Part shown: positions 1 through 8,604 of the stretch, piece by piece
Layout: the number at the start of each line of letters is the position of its first letter
Position numbering within the stretch: the stretch's first letter is position 1
NCBI GenBank assembly: GCA_000980705.1
Contig: LBCK01000002.1
Span: forward strand, 496,001-560,000
DNA from: Ruminococcus sp. UNK.MGS-30
GTDB taxonomy: Bacteria; Bacillota; Clostridia; Oscillospirales; Ruminococcaceae
Reading direction: 5' to 3'
DNA: 64,000 nt
Program-made: the position numbers and the translations under genes
Notes under the pieces: generated by a model
Told to the model about the DNA's origin: nothing
The model's input: only the letters and a program-made list of their open reading frames with translations
Databases searched by the model: none

Positions 1-410
1 AGATAGGATGTGATCTGGAACGTGAAAAAGCTGATGCCCAGGGGCATGATGATAGATGCCTTTGGAATAGCAACGTGAAAGACCGACAGCAGGGAATTCA
101 GATTGCCGATCAGGAAGTTGGTGTATTTGAACACCACCAAAAGCCCGAAGTTGTAGATCAGACCGCCGATCAGATAGTGCTTTGCCTGCTGCGGATGCCT
201 TGCGTGCGAACCGCTGATAAGCCGGGAAAGCCCGTAGTTGATGACCAGGGACAACAGCAGGAGCAGGGTATACCAGCCGCTGCCGATGGCGTAGAAAACA
301 AGGCTGCCGATGATGAGTGTGATGTTTCGGTATTTCTGCGGTGTAGCATAGTATGCCAGCAGGAAAATCGGCAGAAATTGAAACAAGAATTCAATTGTGC
401 TGAAAACCAT
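1..410 (-). CDS. MBOAT-family O-acyltransferase, N-terminal part (cut by window edge)
   Basis: The first 136 residues of a polytopic membrane protein that reads off the left edge of the window. The N-terminus (MVFSTIEFLFQFLPIFLLAY) followed by YNFGLLVVFKYTNF and IIMPLGISFFTFQ is the classic start of DltB/AlgI-like membrane-bound O-acyltransferases, which move acyl groups from a carrier or thioester onto extracellular polymers such as teichoic acid or polysaccharide. The catalytic His lies downstream, outside the window. The ATG at 408-410 is preceded by AGGA at a usable distance. Family is well supported; substrate is unknown. Confidence 0.85.
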   Translation of the reverse strand, partial: MVFSTIEFLFQFLPIFLLAYYATPQKYRNITLIIGSLVFYAIGSGWYTLLLLLSLVINYGLSRLISGSHARHPQQAKHYLIGGLIYNFGLLVVFKYTNFLIGNLNSLLSVFHVAIPKASIIMPLGISFFTFQITSY

Positions 411-627
411 ATATGATTCCTCAATTCCCCTTCGATATTTTTTTCTGTTTTGCGGTGCTGCTTTTTATCTATTCTATGCAGGCAAACACAAATAACAACA
501 CCCCGACAAGCGAGGTGTCTCACATTATATCATAAGAAAAATCTGTCGTTTTTTCAAGAACGATGTCATAACAAATGAGTTACAATTCAATGACAAATCC
601 AGTTTGTCCCAGATGCAGAACAGGCGC
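411..627. other. intergenic stretch with a weak hairpin
   Basis: No gene is seen here. A short inverted repeat (ACACC/GGTGT, about 497-520) and a TATAAT-like hexamer on the minus strand (near 523-528) could form the promoter and 5' leader region of the MBOAT gene, but I see no convincing -35 at the right spacing. Confidence 0.3.
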
Positions 628-2217
628 TTAGTCCTTCTTTTCCGCAGCCGGTGCATAGCAGGTGAAAACATTTTCCACGTGGTCGGTGTCCTTTACCTTG
701 GTGCAGGCGCTGACCAGCGGAACCACGATCAGAGAAAGCAGCATTGCAATTGCGCCGGCATTGATCGGGGATGCCAGATTCAGCGGCAGGCTTGCGACAG
801 CCTTGGACAGTTCCGGGTTCCAGCCAAAGCCGAACAGGAACATATGTACCAGCGTCAGACCGATGCCCAAGATAAAGCTGCACCATACTGCCGGCTTTGT
901 GACCTTCTTGCTGAACAGACCATACATGAACGGTCCCAGGAATGCGCCTGCCAGTGCGCCCCAGGAATAGGACATCAGCGTGGAGATCGAGGCGTTCTTG
1001 TTGAACGCCAGCAGAACGGAGATCACCAGGAATACGGCGATCAGCACACGCATGATAAGCATTTCCTTTTTGTCGGAGCATTTCTTCATGTTGGGCTTGA
1101 TGAGGTCAATGGTCAGCGTGGAGCTGGAGGTCAGCACCAGCGACGACAGGGTAGACATGGATGCCGACAGCACCAGAACAACGACCAGACCAATGAGGAT
1201 ATCCGGCAGTGCCGTGTGCAGCAGAGACGGGATCATGGCGTCAAAATCCGGCTTGCCGTTGGACAGGGTGGAGATCACTGTCTTGTCGCTGCCGTCTGCG
1301 CTCAGCGTGCAGAACAGCCGGTCGAAACCGCCCAGCAGATAAGAACCGCCGGCAACGATCAGTGCAAAGACGGTGGAGATCACAGCGCCCTTTTTAATAT
1401 CGTTTTCGCTCTTGATGGCATAGAACTTGTGTACCATCTGGGGCAGACCCCAGGTGCCGAGTGATGTCAGAACCACAACGCCCAGCAGATTCAGCGGATC
1501 CGGTCCGAATACGGAGTTCAGCGTGTTGGTCTTGCCGTTGACTTCAATATCGCCCAGTGCAGCCAGTGCAGCAGTCATGCCGCCACGGTTGTGGATCGCA
1601 CAGATCACTACGGCAGCGATGCCCACCAGCATGACAATGCCCTGGATAAAGTCGTTGATCGCAGTTGCCGCATAGCCGCCCAGGATCACGTAGATCGCCG
1701 TCAGCAGCGCCATAACAATAATGATGATCTTGTATGCGCCCTCGGACTCGATCTGGAACGCCATGTTAAACAGACGGGACAGACCGTTGTACACCGATGC
1801 GGTATAGGGAATCAGAAAGATAAAGACGATCACAGCAGCTGCAACTTTTAGTCCTTTGGAGTTCCAGCGCTTTTCGAAGTATTCCGGCATGGTTTTTGCG
1901 CCCAGCGACTGCGTCATGATGCGGGTGCGCCGTCCCAGGACGATCCATGCCAGCAGACTGCCCAGCAGGGCGTTGCCGATGCCGACCCATGCGGCAGAAA
2001 CGCCGTATGTCCAGCCGAACTGTCCGGCATAGCCGATGAAGACTACAGCGGAAAAATAAGATGTGCCGTAGGCGAATGCGGTGAGCCATGAGCCGACGCT
2101 GTGACCGCCAAGGACAAAATCACTGACGGAGCGAGTCTGCCGTGCGGTGTAGACGCCAATGCCCATCATGATCGCCACATAAATGATGATCATGCCAATG
2201 GTAATTGCGGTTGTCAT
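628..2217 (-). CDS. sodium:solute symporter (SSS family, PutP-like)
   Basis: A 529-residue integral membrane transporter with about 13 hydrophobic segments. The early segment ending in FVLGGHSVGSWLTAFAYGTS and the later GGYAATAINDFIQGIVMLVG match the sodium:solute symporter signatures found in PutP/PanF-type carriers, which use the sodium gradient to import proline, pantothenate or related organic solutes. The open frame extends 20 residues further upstream, but I chose the ATG at 2215-2217 because GGAGAGG lies just upstream of it. A strong promoter lies about 85 bp further upstream. The gene appears to be monocistronic. Substrate cannot be assigned from sequence reading. Confidence 0.9.
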   Translation of the reverse strand: MTTAITIGMIIIYVAIMMGIGVYTARQTRSVSDFVLGGHSVGSWLTAFAYGTSYFSAVVFIGYAGQFGWTYGVSAAWVGIGNALLGSLLAWIVLGRRTRIMTQSLGAKTMPEYFEKRWNSKGLKVAAAVIVFIFLIPYTASVYNGLSRLFNMAFQIESEGAYKIIIIVMALLTAIYVILGGYAATAINDFIQGIVMLVGIAAVVICAIHNRGGMTAALAALGDIEVNGKTNTLNSVFGPDPLNLLGVVVLTSLGTWGLPQMVHKFYAIKSENDIKKGAVISTVFALIVAGGSYLLGGFDRLFCTLSADGSDKTVISTLSNGKPDFDAMIPSLLHTALPDILIGLVVVLVLSASMSTLSSLVLTSSSTLTIDLIKPNMKKCSDKKEMLIMRVLIAVFLVISVLLAFNKNASISTLMSYSWGALAGAFLGPFMYGLFSKKVTKPAVWCSFILGIGLTLVHMFLFGFGWNPELSKAVASLPLNLASPINAGAIAMLLSLIVVPLVSACTKVKDTDHVENVFTCYAPAAEKKD

Positions 2218-2300
2218 ATTCCTCTCCTTTGTGGCAGCAGGAACGCTGCCAAAACATAAATTTGCGGCATCTTTCAAAAATCCGAAAATGCGCTTCTCCC

Positions 2301-2329
2301 ATTATAATGGAAATGTCGGTTTTTGTCAA
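2301..2329 (-). promoter_or_regulatory. sigma-A promoter of the sodium:solute symporter gene
   Basis: On the minus strand TTGACA (2324-2329), 17 bp, TATAAT (2301-2306): a consensus promoter reading toward the symporter. Confidence 0.8.
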
Positions 2330-2430
2330 CCTTTTTTCTGCTTTTCGGGCGAAATGCTGTAAAATGATGAAACGGCTTGAGAATTTACATATTGTTCACT
2401 GGATTTTTTGCAGAAAATTCCGAAAAAGGC

Positions 2431-2459
2431 TTGACAAGCCGTCAAATGTATGCTATCCT
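2431..2459 (+). promoter_or_regulatory. sigma-A promoter of the DUF2325 leader transcript
   Basis: TTGACA (2431-2436), 17 bp, TATCCT (2454-2459). An inverted repeat sits directly downstream, over the expected transcription start. Confidence 0.75.
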
Positions 2460-2461
2460 AT

Positions 2462-2479
2462 AGTTAGTCAATGCTAACT
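2462..2479. promoter_or_regulatory. operator-like inverted repeat AGTTAG-N6-CTAACT
   Basis: A perfect 6-bp inverted repeat (AGTTAGTCAATGCTAACT) placed immediately after the -10, where a bound repressor would block initiation. TTAG/CTAA half-sites recall binding sites of DtxR-type metal-dependent repressors, so metal control is a possibility. That link is inference only. Confidence 0.5.
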
Positions 2480-2484
2480 CTTGA

Positions 2485-2630
2485 AGAAGCAAAGATCCCC
2501 AGCTGTGCGGAACATGGCTGACGAGTCGTGAAACGCACAGTTCTTGATGACGAGGGTCTGCTTGGCTGCCAGAAATATCGACGGGCTGCGGCGTGTGCCG
2601 CAAAAGCCCAGGAACTTTGTGAGGTGAAAT
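2485..2630 (+). ncRNA. structured 5' leader of the DUF2325 gene (unrecognised)
   Basis: About 150 nt between promoter and start codon can fold well: an outer helix (about 2487-2500 with 2552-2563), an inner helix of nine pairs (2501-2509 with 2534-2542) closing a loop with the conserved-looking string CTGACGAGTCGTGAAA, and a second hairpin (GGGCTGCGGC 2583-2592 with GCCGCA/AGCCC 2597-2609). I do not recognise it as a named riboswitch class. There is no T-run before the start codon, so if regulatory it would act on translation or RNA stability. Confidence 0.45.
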
Positions 2631-2636
2631 TATCCA

Positions 2637-2927
2637 ATGAGCGTTGTGATTATCGGAGGAAACGAGTGTATGAGCCGCCAGTATGCCGATGTGTGTATGG
2701 CGCACGGCTGTACGGCAAAGGTGTTCCCGAAAGAGACCGGACCCATCGAAAAGAAGATCGGTTCTCCGGATCTGATGATCCTGTTTACCCGTACTGTATC
2801 CCATAAGATGGTACAGGGCGCTGTGAAGGCAGCGAAGAAAAATTCCATTCCCATTGCCAGAGTGCAGAGCAGCAGTATTTCTGCACTGCGTGCGCTGCTG
2901 GGACAGCGTGGCATGGTAGAGGCATAA
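2637..2927 (+). CDS. DUF2325 domain protein
   Basis: A 96-residue soluble protein that is essentially one DUF2325 domain: a Rossmann-like start (VVIIGGNECMSRQYADVCMAHG) followed by a LMILFTRTVSHKMVQGAVKAAKK segment and a C-terminal RVQSSSISAL motif. Members of this family are small and of unknown function. GAGGTG lies upstream of the chosen ATG, and a strong terminator follows, so it is a single-gene unit with a long structured leader. The operator and leader suggest tight conditional expression, perhaps by a metal or small ligand (inference). Confidence 0.85.
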   Translation: MSVVIIGGNECMSRQYADVCMAHGCTAKVFPKETGPIEKKIGSPDLMILFTRTVSHKMVQGAVKAAKKNSIPIARVQSSSISALRALLGQRGMVEA

Positions 2928-2985
2928 GTGCTTTTCGTCTGCGGTGAGCGTGAGATGCTGCTGCGAAAAAGCTTTTGCATACAAG

Positions 2986-3022
2986 AGACCGGCGTTTTGG
3001 AAGAGAGCGCCGGTCTTTTTTT
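2986..3022 (+). terminator. intrinsic terminator after the DUF2325 gene
   Basis: Nine-pair stem AGACCGGCG / CGCCGGTCT followed by a run of T. Confidence 0.9.
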
Positions 3023-3086
3023 GCAGCTGTGCGTCTGTTCTGGTTGTGAAGTTGCACAAAAATTTTGATAAAACGCTTGATTATTC

Positions 3087-3115
3087 TTGACAAAGTTCCG
3101 CCGATATGGTATGAT
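3087..3115 (+). promoter_or_regulatory. promoter of the GH9 cellulase gene
   Basis: TTGACA (3087-3092), 17 bp, TATGAT (3110-3115). A small stem-loop (CCGGCA / TGCCGG, about 3136-3158) lies in the 5' leader. Confidence 0.75.
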
Positions 3116-3183
3116 AAAAATGTACGTAAACGTAACCGGCATTCTGTGTTGTGCCGGAAATGAAGAATTGGAGTGAAGACGAA

Positions 3184-5457
3184 ATGAATCGGAAAGGGAA
3201 TTTGAAAACAAAGCTGGCAGCAGTATTTTCTGCCGGCGTACTGGCTGTTACGGGAACTGCATCGGCAGTTTCCGGGATGACAGTCTCGGCACAGCCGTCA
3301 GCCGGTACATACGGAGACGCACTGAAACTGTCTCTGTACTTTTTTGACGCAAACCAGTGCGGCGCAGATGACAACGTGCTGACCTGGCGTGGAAAGTGTC
3401 ATACCTATGATGCAGAAGCATCGCTGAGCAGTGCCAAGGGACTGTCCTCCAGCTCCATGGCAGCGATCAAAGCGGCAAACGGCGGTTCGGATACGGTAGA
3501 TGTGTCCGGCGGCTATCACGATGCAGGAGACCATTTGAAGTTCTCGAACACAATGGGATATTCCTGCACCAATCTGGCATGGTCTTATTTTGAAAACCCG
3601 AATTCCTATAAGGAGACCGGAAGTGAAGACCACCTGCTGTACATTCTGAAAAAAATGTGCGATTACTTTATGAAAGTGACCTATCTGGATGACAGCGGCA
3701 ATGTCATTGCGTTCTGCTATATGGTAGGTGACGACCAGGATCACAACATCTGGACTGCACCGGAAGTGCAGACACAGAACAGACCGACATACTGGGCAGA
3801 TGCGTCCAACCCGTCAGTAGATGCGTCCGGTCATATGGCAGCAGCTCTGGCAGCAACTTCTCTGGCATTCCGGGATAAGAATGCAGATTATGCAGATGCC
3901 TGCCTGAAGTATGCAAACGCACTGGAAAAGTTTACAGAAAAATATCCGAAAGCAACCTATGAGGGAATCGGTAGCTACTATTCCTGCGGCAATATCGAAG
4001 ATAAGGTAGCATGGAGTGACCTGTGGTGTGCGATCGCCAACAACAACGGAAAACTGCCGGATTCCTACCAGGCACAGTATACACCGTCCAACGGCGTATA
4101 CAACGGCAGTATCTACGATTACTGGGTTTATTCCTGGGATAAGGTATGGGGCGGTTATTCTGCTCTGCTGTACTCCATGGATCCTCAGAAGTACAGTGCG
4201 CACGGCAGCGAGCTGGTGTTTGACATGGATCAGCTGGTAGGCAACAAGAACCAGGCATATTATCCGGTCGGCGGCGGCTGGGGTGCATCCCGTTACAACT
4301 GCGCATGGCAGATGTATGCTTTGACTTATGCAAAGTATACCAGCGGACAGGACAAATACAATGAATATGCGCAGGGTCAGATGGACTACCTGCTGGGAAA
4401 CAATCCGGCAAACCGCAGCTATCTAATCGGCTTTGGCGATTCTTATCCGCAGCATATCCACCACAGAGCAGCAAATCCGGATAAGGGTACTGCGAAATAC
4501 ACTCTGTATGGTACACTGGTCGGCGGTCCGACAGATGCCAACGGTTCTTATGACGATAACACGGACTCTTATTCCTGCACAGAACCGGCGCTGGATTACA
4601 ATGGCTGCTTTGCACTGGCAATTGCCGGACTGTATGCCGTTTACGGCGGTTCGACAACAGCTGCACAGAGTGCAATTGCATCTGCTTCTGAAATCAACAG
4701 CGACTTTGTATTCAGCTATGGCGGCGGCGAGACTCCTCAGCCCGGCACAACCGAGACCACGGAGCAGACCACGACCACAACAGAAGAGACAACAACGACA
4801 GCAGAAACTACCACAACAGAGGACACTACCGAGACACCGGATCCGATGGCAGCGTGGGAAAAGGTACCGGATTCTATGATCGTCGGCGAGACCGCTGAGG
4901 CATCTGTTACCTATTCCATCATCAGCAACGACTTCGATTGGGCATCCTCTGACCCGGATATTCTGAGCGTAGAAGGAAACGGCAACAAGGCAACGCTGAC
5001 GGCAAAACAGCCGGGTGTTATTGCGCTGACTGCATCCAACGGCTTTGAAACGCTGCTCAAGGAAATTACCGTATATCCGGCAGAAACAACTGCAACAACG
5101 GTAGAGACCACCACAGAAACAACCGAAACCACTACCGTTTCGAATGAAACCGAAACCACAGTTTCTGAAAGTGATACCACAGCAACTTCTTCTGAAACCA
5201 CGACAGAGACCACAAACACCACAGCTACCGGCGCTCCGGCTGGCACACTCTACGGTGACATCAATCTGGACGGCAGAGTAGACATCACCGATGCCGTACT
5301 GCTGAACAAGGTCGCTGCCGGCGCAGTGACCCTGGATACCCCGGAAAAACAGGCAAACGCAGACTGCGATGCCAACGGCGAAGTGGACGGCAAGGACGCA
5401 GTTGTCCTGCTGAAGTTCCTGGTATCTCTCATCAAGACCCTGCCCAGCGCAGAATAA
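3184..5457 (+). CDS. secreted GH9 cellulase with Ig-like domain and type I dockerin
   Basis: A 757-residue modular endoglucanase-type enzyme for plant cell-wall cellulose, exported and docked onto a cellulosome scaffoldin. Order: signal peptide (about 1-37), GH9 catalytic module (about 40-500) with the catalytic-base motif YHDAGDH and the acid motif SCTEPALDYN, a Thr-rich linker, a bacterial Ig-like domain (around WASSDPDILSVEGNG), a second Thr/Glu-rich linker, and a C-terminal dockerin with two calcium-binding repeats (DINLDGRVDITDAVLLNK and DCDANGEVDGKDAVVLL). No carbohydrate-binding module is evident. I chose the ATG at 3184, preceded by GGAGTG, over the upstream in-frame codon at 3151. 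The dockerin implies a scaffoldin gene elsewhere in the genome. Confidence 0.95.
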   Translation: MNRKGNLKTKLAAVFSAGVLAVTGTASAVSGMTVSAQPSAGTYGDALKLSLYFFDANQCGADDNVLTWRGKCHTYDAEASLSSAKGLSSSSMAAIKAANGGSDTVDVSGGYHDAGDHLKFSNTMGYSCTNLAWSYFENPNSYKETGSEDHLLYILKKMCDYFMKVTYLDDSGNVIAFCYMVGDDQDHNIWTAPEVQTQNRPTYWADASNPSVDASGHMAAALAATSLAFRDKNADYADACLKYANALEKFTEKYPKATYEGIGSYYSCGNIEDKVAWSDLWCAIANNNGKLPDSYQAQYTPSNGVYNGSIYDYWVYSWDKVWGGYSALLYSMDPQKYSAHGSELVFDMDQLVGNKNQAYYPVGGGWGASRYNCAWQMYALTYAKYTSGQDKYNEYAQGQMDYLLGNNPANRSYLIGFGDSYPQHIHHRAANPDKGTAKYTLYGTLVGGPTDANGSYDDNTDSYSCTEPALDYNGCFALAIAGLYAVYGGSTTAAQSAIASASEINSDFVFSYGGGETPQPGTTETTEQTTTTTEETTTTAETTTTEDTTETPDPMAAWEKVPDSMIVGETAEASVTYSIISNDFDWASSDPDILSVEGNGNKATLTAKQPGVIALTASNGFETLLKEITVYPAETTATTVETTTETTETTTVSNETETTVSESDTTATSSETTTETTNTTATGAPAGTLYGDINLDGRVDITDAVLLNKVAAGAVTLDTPEKQANADCDANGEVDGKDAVVLLKFLVSLIKTLPSAE

Positions 5458-5488
5458 CGCACCTGACGGAACAGGAGGTTTGTGTCTC

Positions 5489-6001
5489 ATGAATCGAAAA
5501 GCCCTGCAAAAGCTGTCTTACGGGGTGTACCTGGTGACGACAGCGCAGAACGGAAAATCCTATGGCTGTGTGGCGAACAGCGCCATGCAGATCACCTCTT
5601 CTCCGGCACAGATCGCCGTGAGCATCAACCATGACAATGCCACCCACGACCAGATCGCACAGAGCGGAAAGTTTGCCTTGTCGATTCTGGCAACAGACAC
5701 TGACCCGGCGCTGATCGGCGGATTCGGGTATCGTTCCAGCCGGGATGCAGACAAATTTGCCGGCGTTCCCAGCGCAGAACATGACGGTATGCCGGTGCCG
5801 GATGCGGCAATGGCTTGGATCACCTGCCGGGTGGTAAAGATCATGACCGCCGGAACACACACCATTTTTCTGGGCGAGGTAACAGACTGTGAGCTGAACC
5901 GTGCCGACGGCATTCCCATGACCTATCTGTATTACCATACGGTCATCAAGGGAAACAGCCCGAAAAATGCACCGACTTATGTTCCGCCGGAGGAAAAGTG
6001 A
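5489..6001 (+). CDS. flavin reductase-like FMN-binding protein
   Basis: A 170-residue split-barrel flavoprotein of the flavin reductase-like family. It shows the typical start MNRKALQKLSYGVYLVTT, the SPAQIAVSINHDNATHDQI segment and the HTIFLGEVTDCE motif. Such proteins reduce or bind FMN and often act with rubredoxin- or oxygen-linked enzymes in anaerobes. AGGAGG (5473-5478) decides the ATG at 5489. It follows the GH9 gene by only 31 bp without a terminator and could be read through from it, though the functions look unrelated. Confidence 0.85.
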   Translation: MNRKALQKLSYGVYLVTTAQNGKSYGCVANSAMQITSSPAQIAVSINHDNATHDQIAQSGKFALSILATDTDPALIGGFGYRSSRDADKFAGVPSAEHDGMPVPDAAMAWITCRVVKIMTAGTHTIFLGEVTDCELNRADGIPMTYLYYHTVIKGNSPKNAPTYVPPEEK

Positions 6002-6029
6002 GCAGATCAATGAAAAAATCAAAAATTAC

Positions 6030-6058
6030 TTGACATTTCAAAAAAAGTGTGGTATACT
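6030..6058 (+). promoter_or_regulatory. promoter of the queuosine-precursor operon
   Basis: TTGACA (6030-6035), 17 bp, TATACT (6053-6058). Confidence 0.85.
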
Positions 6059-6069
6059 GTTTGTCGATT

Positions 6070-6190
6070 GATATCGACAGTTCGTTTGCGCCATCCTGTC
6101 GTTAAATAAAACCAGGGCATCCGAAACAGTAAACTACCGGGGACGGGATTGTTCCTGTGTGCAGGCGATGCCTGTTTGAAATGAATTTTG
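6070..6190 (+). promoter_or_regulatory. probable preQ1-III riboswitch in the leader of queDE-folE-queCF
   Basis: The leader of a preQ1-making operon starts with a helix CGACAG (6075-6080) / CTGTCG (6096-6101) whose 5' arm is followed by TTCG and whose 3' arm is followed by AAATAAAACCAG. This arrangement recalls preQ1-III aptamers, which are known mainly from Ruminococcaceae. Downstream, GCATCC (6117-6122) can pair with GGATGC (6190-6195), which overlaps the first arm of the terminator and would give a simple on/off switch. Class assignment is from memory of the consensus and needs a covariance-model search. Confidence 0.55.
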
Positions 6191-6226
6191 GATGCAGCCG
6201 TATGTTGATGCGGCTGCATTTTTTTG
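6191..6226 (+). terminator. leader terminator (attenuator) before queD
   Basis: Stem ATGCAGCCG / CGGCTGCAT followed by seven T, placed between the aptamer and the queD ribosome-binding site, so it controls entry into the operon rather than ending one. Confidence 0.85.
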
Positions 6227-6241
6227 TTAGGAGGAAATCTG

Positions 6242-6661
6242 ATGTTTGAACTCAAGACATCTGCCAGCTTTGACAGTGCACATTTTCTGTCCGGCTATCA
6301 GGGAAAATGCGCCAATCTCCATGGACACCGCTGGAAGATCGAAGTGACCGTAGGAAAAGAGACCTTACAGGAAGAGGGCAATTACCGGGACATGGTGATC
6401 GACTTCGGCGATGTGAAAAAGGCTGTCCGTGACCTGGCAGACAGCTATGACCATGCGCTGATCTATGAAGAGGGTACGCTCCAGCGGGCAACGGTAGAGG
6501 CACTTCTGGCGGAGGGATTCCGTCTGATCGCCGTGCCGTTTCGTCCCACTGCGGAACAGTTTTCCAAATGCTTTTATGAAAAACTGTCCTCCGACGGTCT
6601 GCCTGTCCGCCGGGTGGCAGTGTATGAAACACCGGAAAACTGTGCTGTATACGAGGTGTGA
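6242..6661 (+). CDS. queD: 6-carboxy-5,6,7,8-tetrahydropterin synthase
   Basis: Second committed enzyme toward preQ0: it turns 7,8-dihydroneopterin triphosphate into 6-carboxytetrahydropterin. The 139-residue protein has the zinc-binding His residues in FDSAHFL and CANLHGHRW, the catalytic Cys in KCANLHGH, and the C-terminal VYETPENCAVYE motif of the QueD branch. AGGAGG upstream sets the ATG at 6242. It is the first gene after the attenuator and is followed by queE after 3 bp. Confidence 0.95.
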   Translation: MFELKTSASFDSAHFLSGYQGKCANLHGHRWKIEVTVGKETLQEEGNYRDMVIDFGDVKKAVRDLADSYDHALIYEEGTLQRATVEALLAEGFRLIAVPFRPTAEQFSKCFYEKLSSDGLPVRRVAVYETPENCAVYEV

Positions 6662-6664
6662 GCC

Positions 6665-7330
6665 ATGAATTCGTATGCAGTAGCTGAGAAATTTGTCAGC
6701 ATCAACGGCGAGGGAAAGCACGCCGGGGAATTGGCAGTGTTCCTGCGGTTTCGTGGCTGTAACCTGGCGTGCGGCTTTTGCGATACCAAGTGGGCAAATA
6801 CTGCCGCAGCTCCGGCAGTGCGGATGACGACCGATGAACTGGTGGCATATGTCCGGGAAACTGGCGTGCGGAATGTGACGCTGACCGGCGGCGAGCCGCT
6901 GCTCCAGCCGGGCATTGATGAGTTGATTACGGCGCTGGGTGCGCTGGGCTATCGGGTGGAGATCGAGACGAACGGCAGCGTTTCGCTCCAGCCTTTTGCG
7001 TCCCTGTCGTTCCGTCCGTGCTTTACCATGGATTATAAGCTGCCGGGGAGCGGCATGGAACAGACCATGCTGCCGGAGAATTTTTCCCTGCTGCGCAGCC
7101 GGGATGCCGTGAAATTTGTGGCAGGCAGCCGGGCAGATCTGGAACGGGCGCTGGAAATCATCCGGAAATACGGTTTGATCGACCGCTGTACCGTGTTTTT
7201 CAGCCCGGTATTCGGCTCGATCGAACCGGCGGAGATCGTGGAATTCCTAAAAGAACATACGCTGAATGGAGTACGGCTGCAGCTGCAGCTGCATAAGTTT
7301 ATCTGGGATCCCTTGCAGCGTGGAGTATGA
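6665..7330 (+). CDS. queE: 7-carboxy-7-deazaguanine synthase (radical SAM)
   Basis: Radical SAM enzyme that contracts 6-carboxytetrahydropterin to 7-carboxy-7-deazaguanine. The 221-residue protein carries the CxxxCxxC cluster motif as CNLACGFC (about residues 32-39), with the preceding FVSINGEG and the TLTGGEPLLQ motif that binds SAM. Length fits the short Gram-positive QueE group. It sits 3 bp after queD and 12 bp before folE. Confidence 0.95.
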   Translation: MNSYAVAEKFVSINGEGKHAGELAVFLRFRGCNLACGFCDTKWANTAAAPAVRMTTDELVAYVRETGVRNVTLTGGEPLLQPGIDELITALGALGYRVEIETNGSVSLQPFASLSFRPCFTMDYKLPGSGMEQTMLPENFSLLRSRDAVKFVAGSRADLERALEIIRKYGLIDRCTVFFSPVFGSIEPAEIVEFLKEHTLNGVRLQLQLHKFIWDPLQRGV

Positions 7331-7342
7331 GGAGTAAAAAGC

Positions 7343-7903
7343 ATGGATACAAAAGCAATTGAAACACATATCCGGGGCATTTTAGAAGCGATCGGCGAAG
7401 ACCCGGATCGGGAAGGTTTGCGGGAGACGCCGCAGCGTGTGGCGAGAATGTACGAGGAGATTTTTGCCGGTGTGCAGTATTCCAATCATGAGATTGCTGA
7501 GATGTTCGGAAAAACCTTTGATGCCCCTTCTCCCAGCCAGTCCCAAACTGCAGTGGTCATGAAAGATATCAGCGTGTTCAGTTATTGTGAGCATCACATG
7601 GCGTTGATGTACGATATGAAAGTCAACGTGGCATATGTGCCACGGGGCAGGGTGATCGGTCTGAGCAAAATTGCCCGGATCTGCGACATGGCGTCCAAGC
7701 GTCTGCAATTGCAGGAGCGCCTGGGACAGGATATCGCAGAGATTTTGATGGAGGCGGTGGGAACACCGGACGTTGGCGTAGTCATCACCGGCTCGCACAG
7801 CTGCATGACGGCTCGTGGCATCCGCAACGTCTCATCTCGAACCACAACGAAAACCTTCTGCGGCGCATTCCAGACGGATCACGCTTTGCAGGAATTACTC
7901 TAG
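7343..7903 (+). CDS. folE: GTP cyclohydrolase I
   Basis: Opens the GTP ring to give 7,8-dihydroneopterin triphosphate, the entry compound for both folate and queuosine. The 186-residue protein has the zinc ligands in YCEHHMA and HSCMTARGI and the substrate-binding region VIGLSKIARI. Its place between queE and queC indicates that here it feeds preQ1 synthesis. Confidence 0.95.
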   Translation: MDTKAIETHIRGILEAIGEDPDREGLRETPQRVARMYEEIFAGVQYSNHEIAEMFGKTFDAPSPSQSQTAVVMKDISVFSYCEHHMALMYDMKVNVAYVPRGRVIGLSKIARICDMASKRLQLQERLGQDIAEILMEAVGTPDVGVVITGSHSCMTARGIRNVSSRTTTKTFCGAFQTDHALQELL

Positions 7904-7916
7904 GAGGATAGATCAT

Positions 7917-8603
7917 ATGAAAGCATTGGTTCTTTTCAGCGGCGGCGTAGACAGTACAACCTGTCTGGGGCTTGCTGTGGATAAGTACGGCGCAGACCAG
8001 GTGCTGGCGCTGTCGGTATCTTACGGACAAAAGCATCAGAAAGAGGTAGAGGCTGCCGGAAAAATTGCGGCGCACTACGGCGTAAAGTGGCAGCAGCTGG
8101 ACCTGTCCGTGATTTTTGCGGACTCCAACTGCTCTCTGCTCAGCGGTTCTACCCAGGAGATTCCCAAGGAGACTTACGCAGAACAGCTCCAGGAGACAAA
8201 CGGCAGCCCGGTTTCCACCTATGTGCCGTTCCGGAATGGTCTGTTTCTGTCCAGTGCGGCAAGCATTGCCTTGTCCAACGGCTGCGAAGTGATTTATTAC
8301 GGTGCGCACAGCGATGACGCCGCCGGAAACGCATACCCGGACTGCAGCACTGCATTCAACGATGCCATCAGCCAGGCAATCTATCTGGGCAGCGGCAACC
8401 AGCTGCACATTGAGGCGCCTTTTGTCACCTGGACAAAGGCAGACGTTGTGAAAAAGGGTCTGGAACTGGGCGTACCGTATGAACTGACCTGGAGCTGCTA
8501 CGAAGGCGGAGACAAGCCCTGCGGCGTCTGCGGCACCTGCCGTGACCGTGCGGCGGCTTTCGCAGCAAACGGTATCCAGGATCCGGCACTGGGAGGTGAA
8601 TGA
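7917..8603 (+). CDS. queC: 7-cyano-7-deazaguanine synthase
   Basis: ATP-dependent conversion of 7-carboxy-7-deazaguanine to preQ0. The 228-residue protein has the PP-loop SGGVDSTTC near the N-terminus, the motif [12 protein letters not shown], and a C-terminal zinc site with four cysteines ([16 protein letters not shown]). TAGGAGGA sets the ATG at 7917; the open frame extends upstream into folE but without support. Confidence 0.95.
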   Translation: MKALVLFSGGVDSTTCLGLAVDKYGADQVLALSVSYGQKHQKEVEAAGKIAAHYGVKWQQLDLSVIFADSNCSLLSGSTQEIPKETYAEQLQETNGSPVSTYVPFRNGLFLSSAASIALSNGCEVIYYGAHSDDAAGNAYPDCSTAFNDAISQAIYLGSGNQLHIEAPFVTWTKADVVKKGLELGVPYELTWSCYEGGDKPCGVCGTCRDRAAAFAANGIQDPALGGE

Positions 8604-8604
8604 A

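Noticed and set aside
2501..2542. Hammerhead-ribozyme-like core (CTGACGA...GAAAC) in the DUF2325 leader
   Set aside because: Helix II would be nearly absent, the cleavage triplet is missing at the required place and stem I is too short.
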